Shown here one piece after another: positions 51,709-61,200 of a stretch of DNA of 64,000 nucleotides (position 1 is the first letter of the stretch; each line of letters begins with the position of its first letter). Both the position numbers and the translations under genes were made by a program. The notes beneath the pieces were generated by a model. The model saw nothing but the letters and a program-made list of their open reading frames with translations. It did not search any database and was not told where the DNA came from. The DNA lies in contig CAZFST010000020.1 of the NCBI GenBank assembly GCA_964522015.1, forward strand, positions 1 through 64,000, written 5' to 3'. Source of the stretch: QQWI01 sp964522015 (GTDB lineage Bacteria > Bacillota > Clostridia > Peptostreptococcales > Acidaminobacteraceae).

Positions 51709-51737
51709 AGCATACTGATTTTGCCGCCATTTGTCAA
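51709..51737 (-). promoter_or_regulatory. Promoter of the preQ1 operon
   Basis: On the minus strand TTGACA (51737-51732), 17-base spacer, TATGCT (51714-51709). It is immediately adjacent to the palindromic repeat copy at 51739. Confidence 0.75.
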
Positions 51738-51738
51738 G

Positions 51739-51765
51739 GACTCAGGGGGACGTGCACCGTGAGAC
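51739..51765 (-). repeat. Palindromic repeat, copy 2
   Basis: GACTCAGGGGGACGTGCACC, then GTGAGACAC. Between the preQ1 operon promoter and the stop of the ferric-reductase-like gene. Confidence 0.8.
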
Positions 51766-51771
51766 ACTTTT

Positions 51772-53145
51772 TCACATTGAGAACTTTTCAAAGTGAACAT
51801 GGCTGCTTGGCATGGCCAAGGCTTCAAGATGCTCAACGGTTTGATCCATTAACACTGGAGGCCCACAGATGTAAAAGCCTGTTGTTTTATTCAGGAGATT
51901 GGCCTTTAGGAGCAGTTTGGTTAAACAATCAGAATCAATATAGCCTTTTTCCCCCGTCCAAGTTGGGTCGTTTGAAACAACTGGTATACAGCTGAAATTA
52001 GCCATTGTACTTTCAAAGCCTTTAATCTCTTGAAAAGCCATTAAGTCCCCTTGGGTTCTTACTCCCCAAATCAGGACTACAGGCCTCTTTTCATGCATAG
52101 CATCCATATGACGGAGCATGCTGAGAACCGGTGTAATGCCCACACCCCCTGCGATTAGAGCAACCCCTTGCTCCTTGGGATGATGTAAATAACTGAAATC
52201 CCCATAGGGTCCATCCATTTTGACCTCGTCGCCAACCCGTAAATTCCCTATTTTTCTAGTGAAATCACCAAGGGCCTTCACCGTCACTGACATATAGTCG
52301 GGTCTTAAGGGCGAAGAAGAAATGGAAAATGGATGTTCTTCCATTGGTAGCGCTGTGGATGCAAAGCTAAAATAACCAAATTGTCCTGGTAAATAGGCAA
52401 TGGCTTTGGTAGCTGTCTCAGTGGCTTTAGGTGCAAATTTAATAGTCCACATGTCAGCGGTTTCCTGAATGGTCTCGGTAATCACAAATCGCTTGTCTTC
52501 AAGTATCCAGGGTTTGAACACTTTATGATAGAGATAAGCACCACCAGCTACTAAAAAGTAAAGCATATAGAGATTGAAAACTAAAAGACTTCTTCTTGCT
52601 GAGCTTGTCATTAAAACATGGACTTGCATTAAAATCATGGCTATCAAAGTCAAATTATGCATGATTTTAAGTCGTTCATAGGTGATTACTTTTATTTGAG
52701 CAAGGATTTTTTCAAGTTGTATAATCGCTAGTTTGGCGTATTTGAATTTTTTAAGTAATCCAGGGGACATGAAAACAAAGGCCAGTGCGCTGATACCTAT
52801 AAAAATTGTCAGTGCAATGCTACCAAACTGGGTCATGAGATTCTCGCCGTAAACAAACTCATTGATGGTTTTATGCAAGAATGCAATGATTAAAACCCCG
52901 ATGGCGATCATGCCGTGAAACTGGTACATCTTATCAAGGCCAAAATGCCTTTCAATAAATTTAGGTCTTGCACTCAGGACAAATTGCCAAAGTAACCAGG
53001 TATAGCTCACAGCCCCAAACACCATGGGGACAGCGTTATTTAAAACACTGTATTTCTGCGGGTTCACCGAGAATATCGCAAAGGCTAAAATCAAGGGGGT
53101 TAATAAATAAGCTGAAATAATCAGTAGTTTCCATATTTTTTTCAT
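51772..53145 (-). CDS. Ferric-reductase-like membrane flavocytochrome
   Basis: 457 residues. Six helices in ~1-210 with candidate haem His in MYQFHGMIAIGV, AFLHKTIN, IMHNLTL and MQVHVLM. Then an FAD domain (HPFSISSSPLRPDY) and an NAD(P)H domain (IAGGVGITPVLSML, YICGPPVLM). Transfers electrons from NAD(P)H across the membrane; substrate could be iron chelates, oxygen or another acceptor. No FeS domain is fused. No Fur box is apparent upstream. Confidence 0.85.
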   Translation of the reverse strand: MKKIWKLLIISAYLLTPLILAFAIFSVNPQKYSVLNNAVPMVFGAVSYTWLLWQFVLSARPKFIERHFGLDKMYQFHGMIAIGVLIIAFLHKTINEFVYGENLMTQFGSIALTIFIGISALAFVFMSPGLLKKFKYAKLAIIQLEKILAQIKVITYERLKIMHNLTLIAMILMQVHVLMTSSARRSLLVFNLYMLYFLVAGGAYLYHKVFKPWILEDKRFVITETIQETADMWTIKFAPKATETATKAIAYLPGQFGYFSFASTALPMEEHPFSISSSPLRPDYMSVTVKALGDFTRKIGNLRVGDEVKMDGPYGDFSYLHHPKEQGVALIAGGVGITPVLSMLRHMDAMHEKRPVVLIWGVRTQGDLMAFQEIKGFESTMANFSCIPVVSNDPTWTGEKGYIDSDCLTKLLLKANLLNKTTGFYICGPPVLMDQTVEHLEALAMPSSHVHFEKFSM

Positions 53146-53230
53146 GGGTTCATCTCCATTTTCAAGTAGTTGCTATGTCTTAAGTTCATTATAGCAAAGG
53201 AATCTGAAAAAAGTCTGAAAAGAAAAAAAT

Positions 53231-53257
53231 GACTCGGGGGGACGTGCACCGCGAGTC
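53231..53257 (-). repeat. Palindromic repeat, copy 3
   Basis: GACTCGGGGGGACGTGCACC followed by GCGAGTC, outer arms GACTC/GAGTC. Confidence 0.8.
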
Positions 53258-53259
53258 AA

Positions 53260-53318
53260 TTTGAATTGGTTGACTCTATCGCGAGTCATTTTTGAATTGG
53301 TTGACTCTATCGCGAGCC
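53260..53318 (-). repeat. Two tandem 28-bp units with GACTC/CGAG arms
   Basis: TTTGAATTGGTTGACTCTAT + CGCGAG(T/C)C occurs at 53260-53287 and 53291-53318, immediately following copy 3 and ending 5 bases before the YhgE stop. Each unit reuses the GACTC...GAGTC frame without the G-rich core. Confidence 0.8.
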
Positions 53319-53322
53319 GCTT

Positions 53323-55344
53323 TTAGAAAATTGGCGCTAGTTCTGGTTTTTTAGAGACTTTATATTTGGCAAGTCCAAGGTTAAGGGCGGTGAAAGCGAA
53401 CAAGAGGCCCATCAAAACCATCATATTTTGTGATAAGAAAGCATAGTCAATGCCTGAAATCACTTCTTTAAGCACATTAACTGAATAAGTCATTGGCATA
53501 AAAGGATTAATTACTTGGAAGAAACTTGGCACCAGCTCCATTGGGAATGTGCCGCCGCAAGCTGTCAACTGTAATATCAAGAGTAGAACGCCGACAAACT
53601 TACCAGCATCCTTTAAATGGACCAATAAGAATCGCATCATGGACACAAACGTTAGGGAAATTGCAATACATGCGACATAAAATAGGGCGACATTTTTAAC
53701 CTCAAGATGAAGTGAATTAATGAGCATAAATGCAACCACCACCGCTTGAGCAATACCAATACCTGTATAAGCAAAGAATCGAATGTAGCCTTTTTTAGCG
53801 CTTGTTGCTCGATTCTTACTGACATTCACATCTAAATAGATGGCAAAGAACATCATCAGTGCCCCTACCCAAAGTGACAACGACACAAAGTATGGCGTAA
53901 ATGCAGTACCGTAATCTGGAATTGGATTAACTTTCTCATCTTGCATCAATATCGGTTCACTGACAAAGGTGTCCACGTTATCAATTGAAGTAACCTTGTC
54001 CTGAGCTTCATTTTTAGCAGTCAGAACCCCACTGTTTGCATCTGCCACCCCAGTATTAACTTGATCTAGACCACTTAAAAGTTTCTTTTCACCAGAAAGT
54101 AGTTTTGCTGCACTTGTCTTAAGTAGGTCAGAACCTGCTTGAACTTTACTAAGACCATCGTTCAAAGTTTTAGAACCACTTGCTAACTTCTCAGAACCCG
54201 CCGCTAGAGTCACACTACCCTGCGCCAGTTTTTCTATGTTACCGGAAACCGCTACAAGACCACCATTGATTTTGGATGCGGCACCGACTAACTTTTGAGA
54301 AGCTTCTGTTAAAGGCACAATCGATGCCTGAAGTGAAGCATTGGCAGCTGCTAACTGTTCGCTACCCGCTTTGCCCTCTGACATGGTTTTAAGGATGATT
54401 TGGATTTGCGGGTCTTTCATCGCTTCCGGATGAGCCCCAATATATTGCTGTAACGCAGTGCCAATTCTAGCCTGGGCAGCACTGGATTGTTGTGCCCCTT
54501 CAAGATACTTTGAAGTCCCCGCCGTAAATTGACTCAACTTACTATCAAATGATGTTAACCCTGACTCAAGTTGCGAAGCCCCAGCTACTAGGGGTGCCGT
54601 GCCAGTATTCAGGGCACTAAGCCCATCAGAAACCCTCTTGACCCCTTCGTTCAAGGAAGTAGCCCCTTCTTGAAGAGATTGACTGCCCGTCGCAGCCAAA
54701 TTAAGCCCCGAATTCAAAGACAAAACACCTTGATTAAATCGATTTTGCCCTTTAATTAAATCACCCATTTTATCGCTAAGGGTGGTGGTACCATCATTGA
54801 TTTTTTGAAGACCGTCTTGTAAATCAGCCAAACTCCCTGGCAAAAGCTTTAAATCATCGGTCATTTTCTTGACGATTTCCGCAGAAATCTTTTGGGTGAT
54901 ACTCTCTTTTAGCTCAATGGCCACCCGGTTCATCACCTGGCCAGCCAAAAAGTTGCGTTTTTCGTTGATCTTATAAACAAACAACCCTTGTACTTTATCA
55001 ATGTCAGCAACCGTTGCGATATTTTGACTAAAGTTTTCTGGAAAAACCACCGACCCGTAATACCTTCTATTTGCAAGGCCTTCAGTGGCATCCGCTTCAT
55101 CTGTAAATACCCATTTGACATTGTCGTCGGTTTTTAAGGTGTCTATCACGCCCTCACCAACATTTTTAAATTGGCCATTAAGAGTTGCACCCTGATCTAG
55201 GTTAACCACTGCAATTGGCAGCTCGGACAAGCGAGAGTAGGGATCCCAAAAGGCCCACAAATAGAGATAAGCATAAGCAAGGGGCAGGACAATAACTGCT
55301 AAAGTAACAATAACTACTTTGTATTTTTTAAACCAAACTTTCAT
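53323..55344 (-). CDS. YhgE/Pip-family membrane protein
   Basis: 673 residues from ATG 55344 (TTGGAGG upstream; the earlier start lies in the MarR gene). One N-terminal helix (VVIVTLAVIVLPLAYAYLYL), a large outer region rich in L..G heptad repeats (~190-450, SLNSGLNLAATGSQSLQEG), and five to six helices at ~485-670. Related to phage-infection protein and type VII-linked EsaA. Role in Clostridia unknown. Overlaps the upstream MarR gene by 17 bases, so expression is coupled to that regulator. Confidence 0.88.
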   Translation of the reverse strand: MKVWFKKYKVVIVTLAVIVLPLAYAYLYLWAFWDPYSRLSELPIAVVNLDQGATLNGQFKNVGEGVIDTLKTDDNVKWVFTDEADATEGLANRRYYGSVVFPENFSQNIATVADIDKVQGLFVYKINEKRNFLAGQVMNRVAIELKESITQKISAEIVKKMTDDLKLLPGSLADLQDGLQKINDGTTTLSDKMGDLIKGQNRFNQGVLSLNSGLNLAATGSQSLQEGATSLNEGVKRVSDGLSALNTGTAPLVAGASQLESGLTSFDSKLSQFTAGTSKYLEGAQQSSAAQARIGTALQQYIGAHPEAMKDPQIQIILKTMSEGKAGSEQLAAANASLQASIVPLTEASQKLVGAASKINGGLVAVSGNIEKLAQGSVTLAAGSEKLASGSKTLNDGLSKVQAGSDLLKTSAAKLLSGEKKLLSGLDQVNTGVADANSGVLTAKNEAQDKVTSIDNVDTFVSEPILMQDEKVNPIPDYGTAFTPYFVSLSLWVGALMMFFAIYLDVNVSKNRATSAKKGYIRFFAYTGIGIAQAVVVAFMLINSLHLEVKNVALFYVACIAISLTFVSMMRFLLVHLKDAGKFVGVLLLILQLTACGGTFPMELVPSFFQVINPFMPMTYSVNVLKEVISGIDYAFLSQNMMVLMGLLFAFTALNLGLAKYKVSKKPELAPIF

Positions 55345-55813
55345 GATTAGCCTCCAAGATGTCCTTAAATACCGATTCAAAATCCCTATCGATCTTTGCT
55401 AAAATTGTAATAAGAGCTTCTAATTGTGTTTCATCAATCATTCCAAAAATCTTTTCCAAAATAATATTTTTCATTCTAACAATTTCTTCGTAACTTTCCA
55501 TGCCTTTAGTTGTCAGTTTAACAAAGACCTGCCTTCTGTCGGCCTCATCCCTAATACGATCCACATAGCCTTTTTTAATTAAGCGATCGATGGTCACCGT
55601 TGGTGTTCCAGAAGTCACCCCTAATTGCTGGGCAATCTCAGACATTTTTATAAGGCCTTTTTCACTGCCGCGACCAATAACGATAATGGTCTTCACTTCA
55701 ATAATGGTCAGGGTTTCAATGGCTTCACATAGAAACTTCCGATTTTCAAAGCGATTGTAACGCTCGTACAACTTGATAAATAAATCCCCTGCTAATTGTG
55801 TTGACTCTTTCAT
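55328..55813 (-). CDS. MarR-family regulator of the YhgE gene
   Basis: 161 residues from ATG 55813 (AAAGGTG 8 bases upstream; a TTG two codons earlier is too close). Winged helix residues ~60-115: MSEIAQQLGVTSGTPTVTID is the helix-turn-helix and DEADRRQVFVKLT the wing. Probably autoregulates and represses YhgE. Confidence 0.88.
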   Translation of the reverse strand: MKESTQLAGDLFIKLYERYNRFENRKFLCEAIETLTIIEVKTIIVIGRGSEKGLIKMSEIAQQLGVTSGTPTVTIDRLIKKGYVDRIRDEADRRQVFVKLTTKGMESYEEIVRMKNIILEKIFGMIDETQLEALITILAKIDRDFESVFKDILEANHESLV

Positions 55814-55968
55814 TGGCAATCACACCTTTCTAGATGCTGCTAATAAGATTTTAAGATGACGGGTTTGATGATAATCACATAATCTAGCATTAGAATAAAC
55901 CTAATTAACGATAATGTCAAGTACGAATAGTTTGAATTTCAAAGTATTTTTTTCTGAATACAAACCAT

Positions 55969-55991
55969 AAAAAAGCCCCGGTTCACGGGGC
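55969..55991 (-). terminator. Intrinsic terminator
   Basis: Minus strand GCCCCG-TGAAC-CGGGGC followed by TTTTTT; 38 bases beyond the lipoprotein stop at 56039. Confidence 0.82.
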
Positions 55992-56038
55992 ATGGGCACT
56001 AAACTAATTATTTAACTGCTTCAAGCATTTTCACTTCC

Positions 56039-56584
56039 TCATGGTTTCTTCACTTCTTTATTCCCATTTAATACACCTTTTACATCCATAACAAATGAAT
56101 CCATAAACCCTTGTTCTGAGAAATATAAGTTACCTTCAACGGTGGTATTGGCACCAATTTGAAACCCATTGGCTTCAATGTAGATGTCTCCAACAAAGGT
56201 GCCCCCTTGAATTTTTGTATTTTCGCTTCTAACAATGATTTTGGGTGCAGTTAGTTTAAACTGTGCTGTTATCTTGCGATTTGCATCCTGTGTATATAGA
56301 GCAATTTTTCTGGCGGGTTTATCTTTATTGCTAAAAACCCCTTCAACGATCAGATCTTCTGTTAAAACAAGATCATTCAATGTACAAGCAATCCAAGTGC
56401 CTTCTGGTCCCAGTGCTTTGACAAGATCTTCGCCATTATCAACCACCGATGGCGAGGTTACGGCATCCACCGGTGACGTATTGACACCGTTGACCCCCTC
56501 AGAACTTTCTTTATTTCCAGTGCAACTAACCAATATAAAACCGATGAGGGTTAAAGCAAATAAAAGCAACAATTGTTTCTTCAT
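56039..56584 (-). CDS. Lipoprotein of unknown function
   Basis: 181 residues. Lipobox LVSCTG, a Ser/Val/Asn linker, then a Gly/Val-rich beta region with repeating turns (GGTFVGDIYIEANGFQIGAN, TTVEGNLYFSEQGFMD) that looks like a short beta-solenoid and recalls bactofilin-type repeats. No catalytic residues. ATG preceded by AGGAGG. Function not assigned. Confidence 0.7.
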   Translation of the reverse strand: MKKQLLLLFALTLIGFILVSCTGNKESSEGVNGVNTSPVDAVTSPSVVDNGEDLVKALGPEGTWIACTLNDLVLTEDLIVEGVFSNKDKPARKIALYTQDANRKITAQFKLTAPKIIVRSENTKIQGGTFVGDIYIEANGFQIGANTTVEGNLYFSEQGFMDSFVMDVKGVLNGNKEVKKP

Positions 56585-56617
56585 TAAAGCCTCCTAAAAT
56601 AAAAGATGAAGATTTTT

Positions 56618-56681
56618 GAGCCAGGGGGACGTGCACCGCGAGTCCTTTTATGATGATTCAGGGTGCGCGTCCCCCTGGCTC
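56618..56681 (-). repeat. Palindromic repeat, copy 4, as a long inverted pair
   Basis: Left arm GAGCCAGGGGGACGTGCACC (56618-56637) and right arm GGTGCGCGTCCCCCTGGCTC (56662-56681) pair over 20 bases with one mismatch; 24-base loop. The clearest member: a full hairpin between two minus-strand genes, with TTTTG after the right arm. Confidence 0.9.
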
Positions 56682-56688
56682 GCTTTTG

Positions 56689-57897
56689 CTAATTATGGAA
56701 CCTGTTGAAGATGGACGTAATCAGTGCCCCACTTAGAATGACACCCACTAAGGCTTCGCTGGCTGCTAAGAGTTCAAACCCCTGGGGCATGACATAGTCA
56801 CCATACCCAGCGGTGGTAAAAGAGGCTACGCTAAAATAAAGGGTTTTAGAAAAAATCGACAACCAGTGGTGCCAATGCATGACATCTAGTTGGGTCACAT
56901 CTAATATCAGAAGTTCACTTGAACCCATCACAGAAAGTCCTGTGAACATGTATATTACGGCGTAAACAAAGATGCAAAATAGACTTCGAATGGATAGGGA
57001 CAAGGGGTAAGAAAAGAAATCAAAGGTCTGCATGACATAGATACTCAAATCCCTTTTGGGCTTATAAAGGACTTCAAGGGGCACCTGAGCCGCTAACTGT
57101 ACCTGATATTCATAAAGCTCTTCTTTGAACTTGTATTTCTTTGCAAGCTGCCTCAGTAGATTAATTGGATAATAATCACGATTAGATTTTTGAAGGAGGT
57201 CTTCACTCATGACAGAATTGGTGGTCTGATATAAATCGGAACACTTATGTAAGTTATCTCGCCCCAGTGGCGGTAAGAGGATAAAAGAATTCAGCTGGGA
57301 CTGAACATGGGAAATCACAAAATTCGAATCCTTAAGACAAATACGTTTGATTTTGCTAAACTTCACATTCAGATGAATTTTGGTGTAACCAACGATATAG
57401 ATTGATATGTCATTGCAATTTTCAAGCATCAGGTCAAAGGACGTATCCCCTTTTCCAGGGCGATTGCAGATAATCATGGCATGATCCACATTTCTAAATA
57501 CAAAGGCGCCTAAATTACCGTTGAAACGGTTGTGAATGCTGCCATATGCCTCGTTTTTAATGACTTCAAAACGACAGTTATGGAAGACGAATTTCAATTG
57601 GGCATCGGTCACAAAATCACACCCCACAAAGGTACAATTTCTAAAGACCACTTCTACTGGCTTCGAAAAAAGATTCTTGAAAAATCTTTCTGTGAAGATT
57701 TGATTTTCGAAATAGAATCGCCCCTTGTAATCAAACAAATCAACAACCTGGTCATCTTGGGCCGGTAAAAATCCATGGTACTCAACCATCTTTTGATAGT
57801 GGTTTTCGCAGTCGTTAAAGTATTGAGCCGTTTCCAAACGATAAATTGCAGGAAACTTTGCCTTCACAACTTTAGATCTAAAGATATCCTTTAACAT
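56689..57897 (-). CDS. Potassium-channel-like protein with repeat N-terminus
   Basis: 402 residues from ATG 57897 (GGAGG 11 bases upstream; an earlier ATG has no site). Residues ~60-210 are a set of short beta-strands with C/F/N turns (VVFRNCTFVGCDF, FVFHNCRFEVI, MLENCNDISI), suggesting a beta-helix. Residues ~295-402 are a two-helix channel: FSVASFTTAGYGDYVMPQG has the TTAGYGDY filter, close to the K+ consensus TVGYGD. Such fusion of pentapeptide-like and channel parts is uncommon but known. Cytoplasmic beta-helix likely senses a ligand. Confidence 0.75.
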   Translation of the reverse strand: MLKDIFRSKVVKAKFPAIYRLETAQYFNDCENHYQKMVEYHGFLPAQDDQVVDLFDYKGRFYFENQIFTERFFKNLFSKPVEVVFRNCTFVGCDFVTDAQLKFVFHNCRFEVIKNEAYGSIHNRFNGNLGAFVFRNVDHAMIICNRPGKGDTSFDLMLENCNDISIYIVGYTKIHLNVKFSKIKRICLKDSNFVISHVQSQLNSFILLPPLGRDNLHKCSDLYQTTNSVMSEDLLQKSNRDYYPINLLRQLAKKYKFKEELYEYQVQLAAQVPLEVLYKPKRDLSIYVMQTFDFFSYPLSLSIRSLFCIFVYAVIYMFTGLSVMGSSELLILDVTQLDVMHWHHWLSIFSKTLYFSVASFTTAGYGDYVMPQGFELLAASEALVGVILSGALITSIFNRFHN

Positions 57898-58234
57898 ATA
57901 AATAGAAGCCTCCAACATGGGGTTTGGGTGATGGTTTAAGTCGGGTATGAATGACTGTTTAAAACCGTTTCTTAATGTGTCACTTTACACTAAGTATACC
58001 ATGACTTATAGGATTTATGCAGCAAAATGCCATGGCCAAACGCCACCTTAAATAATATGGGATATTCTGAAAATAAATGGGTACAAGTACTGAATAGGAC
58101 CAGCTACTAATTGGACAACGTTTGCATAAAAATTCAATTGTTTATTTGTATACAAAAAAGCTATACTATTGATAACGCATCAAACTGTTGAGTATTATCT
58201 CGTCAAAAGTTAAGTGACTAAAAAGGGAGAGACC
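57898..58234 (+). promoter_or_regulatory. Non-coding gap with PEPCK promoter and palindrome
   Basis: 337 bases. -10 TATACT at 58162-58167, with TTGTTT at 58138-58143 18 bases upstream. TTTGTATACAAA at 58145-58156 is a perfect 12-bp palindrome inside the spacer, a likely repressor site of GntR type. No gene seen elsewhere in the gap. Confidence 0.55.
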
Positions 58235-61200
58235 ATGAACATTCAAAAAAAGTTAGGCATTGCGTATGGCAACATCAATCCCACCAGCACTCAAAAAGAC
58301 AAAATTCAGTACATCAACTTTAAACTTGCTTCACTGGGTTTGCCGATTTACAGATCAGAAACAGAGCAAAGCGGCAATTATGTCATCGATCTATTCGAAG
58401 ATATTATCGCCGATTACCAAGAAAAAATCCGTTTAATGGATGTCCATTCAATCGGGATTCACAAGAGAATCAATGATTTCTTTGCCAATTACTTTGGCAC
58501 GGAGTCAAACCGTCCACTAAGGGTGATCGACCAGTACTTCACCTTGGATCATTACGGGTTAGCCAGAGAAATGTCACTGCCTCCAAATGCAGATTTATAC
58601 ACTAATCCGTATATTTCTAGTTACCGAATCAAACAAGGGGTCCTTCATAATCCTAAAAATGACCGCCGTACCACAGAAGGTTCTTTCCACGTTGTTGAAG
58701 GGGGTCTACCGGTACCAGATGATAAAAAAGCGGTGCCAAAAGAGACCTTTATTAGGCTCTACCAAGCGGCTATCAACCCACCAGAAGAAATGAAAATCCT
58801 GCCCTTCACCGCAACTCAAACAGAGCCAGCAAAAACCTTTGTGTCCCTTTTAGTCAAACCCATCGTCTCCCCAGAAGTACCAGGTGTCCTTAAGGAAAAA
58901 ACCATGGAGATTTTGTATATGGCGCCAGGGTCTTTAGTGTCTAATCTTGACTTTATAGAATCTGTTTTTGGTAATGCTGGGGATCCCAGCTTACACTTTA
59001 ACGATTCCGGTTTAGATGTTGATGGTTGGTCTGGCCACACGGGCTTAATGTTATTAGCCCCACAACTAACCCAGCTTAAAAAGAAAGATTTGGGCCTGCC
59101 CCATTACGATAAGGCCACAGACCGTCAGCGCCGTGATGGCATGTGTTACCAAGACCCAGAGGAGCTCTACAACAATGGTACTTCTTTTAAATTATCATGT
59201 AGAGACGAACAAGGTGTTGCCGTTACCCTGATTGCAGATAACTACTTTGGTTACTCCAAAAAAGAAGTCAAAACCCAAATCGGCTTTGCTGCAAACCTTT
59301 ATGGCAATGTTGAAGAAGAACATGCCGGTGGCACCATTGCCTATCCCCGTATGAACCTTGGTGAGTACTACAATGCCAAAGAAAACGCCAGCCTTGTGGG
59401 CTACACCTTTGAAGATGTAAAAGTCCAGTACGCTTCCCTCATGGACGTACAACCTGACAATTACGGTATAGACAAGGTCAATCCCCAGGTGATTTACATC
59501 CCAGAAAACGTGGAAATCGACCTGCATAAAACTGAGATCAAATGGACCTTTCAGGAACAAGTCAGAACCTTAAAGTTGCTACCAACTTACACTTATATTT
59601 TGCCAAACGGGGACAAAATCCACATGGAGCGTCACCCAACAGCACCGGTTTGGAAGTTACTAGCCACCGAAGCCGAAGGCACCTTCTGTCACAAACCCTG
59701 TACGGTTTCTGGAGGTGGTAAATCGGAGATTTCAAAATCCCTGAGTAACGCCATTATTTATGGTACTTATTATGTCCACGATTTGACGGCGGACTTAAAT
59801 CATGTGGAAGAAATCTTGAACTATGACTACCGGGGCAGATGGAAAGAGTATCCAGATCGTCAGCGGGAATCCCGCCCTGTCCTATCCATTCACAGAACTT
59901 TAGGGTCTGTTATCAAGCTTTTGACCCCTTCCACAGCCTATACGGACGAATTTAACGCCTATATCGAAGCCATTCCAAACCATGTTAAGGCCTTGGTTTT
60001 CATGGTTAAGCGGTTCTACCAACAATCCTGGGGCACAGAGTGGCGCAAGCACTTCACAGTGGACCAAATCAACGGTAAACCCGGTAACGAAATCAACTTC
60101 AACGGTCGAAAAGTCCGACCAAGTTATCTCCGTGTGGGCTTTGGGGAAGACGATTCTTGGAGAATTTTCAAACTCCGCATGGACTTTATGCCAAGCGAAA
60201 AAATTCAAATGGAAGACGACATTACCGCATCGGTTTTGGTCCCCGCCAACCAATTGAAACACCTGAGCCCAGACTATCAAAATAGCAGCTATAAATTCTC
60301 AAAAAACTGCGAATACCGTTTCTTCCAGCGGCCAGACGAAGCCATTCACAAGGGCTACGACAAACAAGCAGAACTAGACCTCTCCAGCAACAACCTCTTT
60401 GTCACCAACTACCAGCCCCTAACAAAAGACGACGTCAAGGCCATCAAAGAAGATGTCATGGGCTATATCACCTACACAGAGCCCGTCAAACAACATATCG
60501 ACAGCTTTTTAGCCAGCGATTCAACCTACTGCGTGGTTTCTTCTGAGCCAAGAATTGTGGATGGTGCCCCAACTAAAAACCCAAGATACCTTGAACACCG
60601 ATCTGATTTTATCAATCCTTTGAAGACTTATCTGTCTGATTTAGGGGTTCGTCTCTCAAGAAGGGTCCCAATGGACCAGCCCGTTCTGCTGCCAGTTAAC
60701 GCTATTTTGGCAGGACGCCGCAATAACCCACCTGGCTCAGAGAAAGGCAAAGTCATTAGACCCCTCAGTGTTTATAATCCAATTCATTATCAAGAACTCC
60801 CCGAACTCTTTATGGACCTTACCAGTAGCTTAACTGGTAAGTCACCTTCCACAACAGGGGCAGGGTCAGAGGGGGCTTTAACCAAGGGCCCATTCAATAT
60901 GCTATTGCCAATTAGCGATTTAAATAACGCCCTTCTCAGTTATGCCCTTGGGGATTATGCTGTGTTTTCAACTCCAGCGGGACACATCGGGCCAAACTTC
61001 AGAGTTGACCACGATATTTCTATGCTGGTACCAGAAATCTGGGCCCGCTTAACCCCCTTAGAGCGGTCCCCCGCCCATCTGATTGCAGAAGGATCCATGG
61101 AAAAGCTGGCGGATTTTGAACACAAGGGGACACCGGTACCGGCCAGCCGCTTAGGCTACCGCATCACCGACGTCTTTTCTTACAAGTACTTGGGCAAGAT

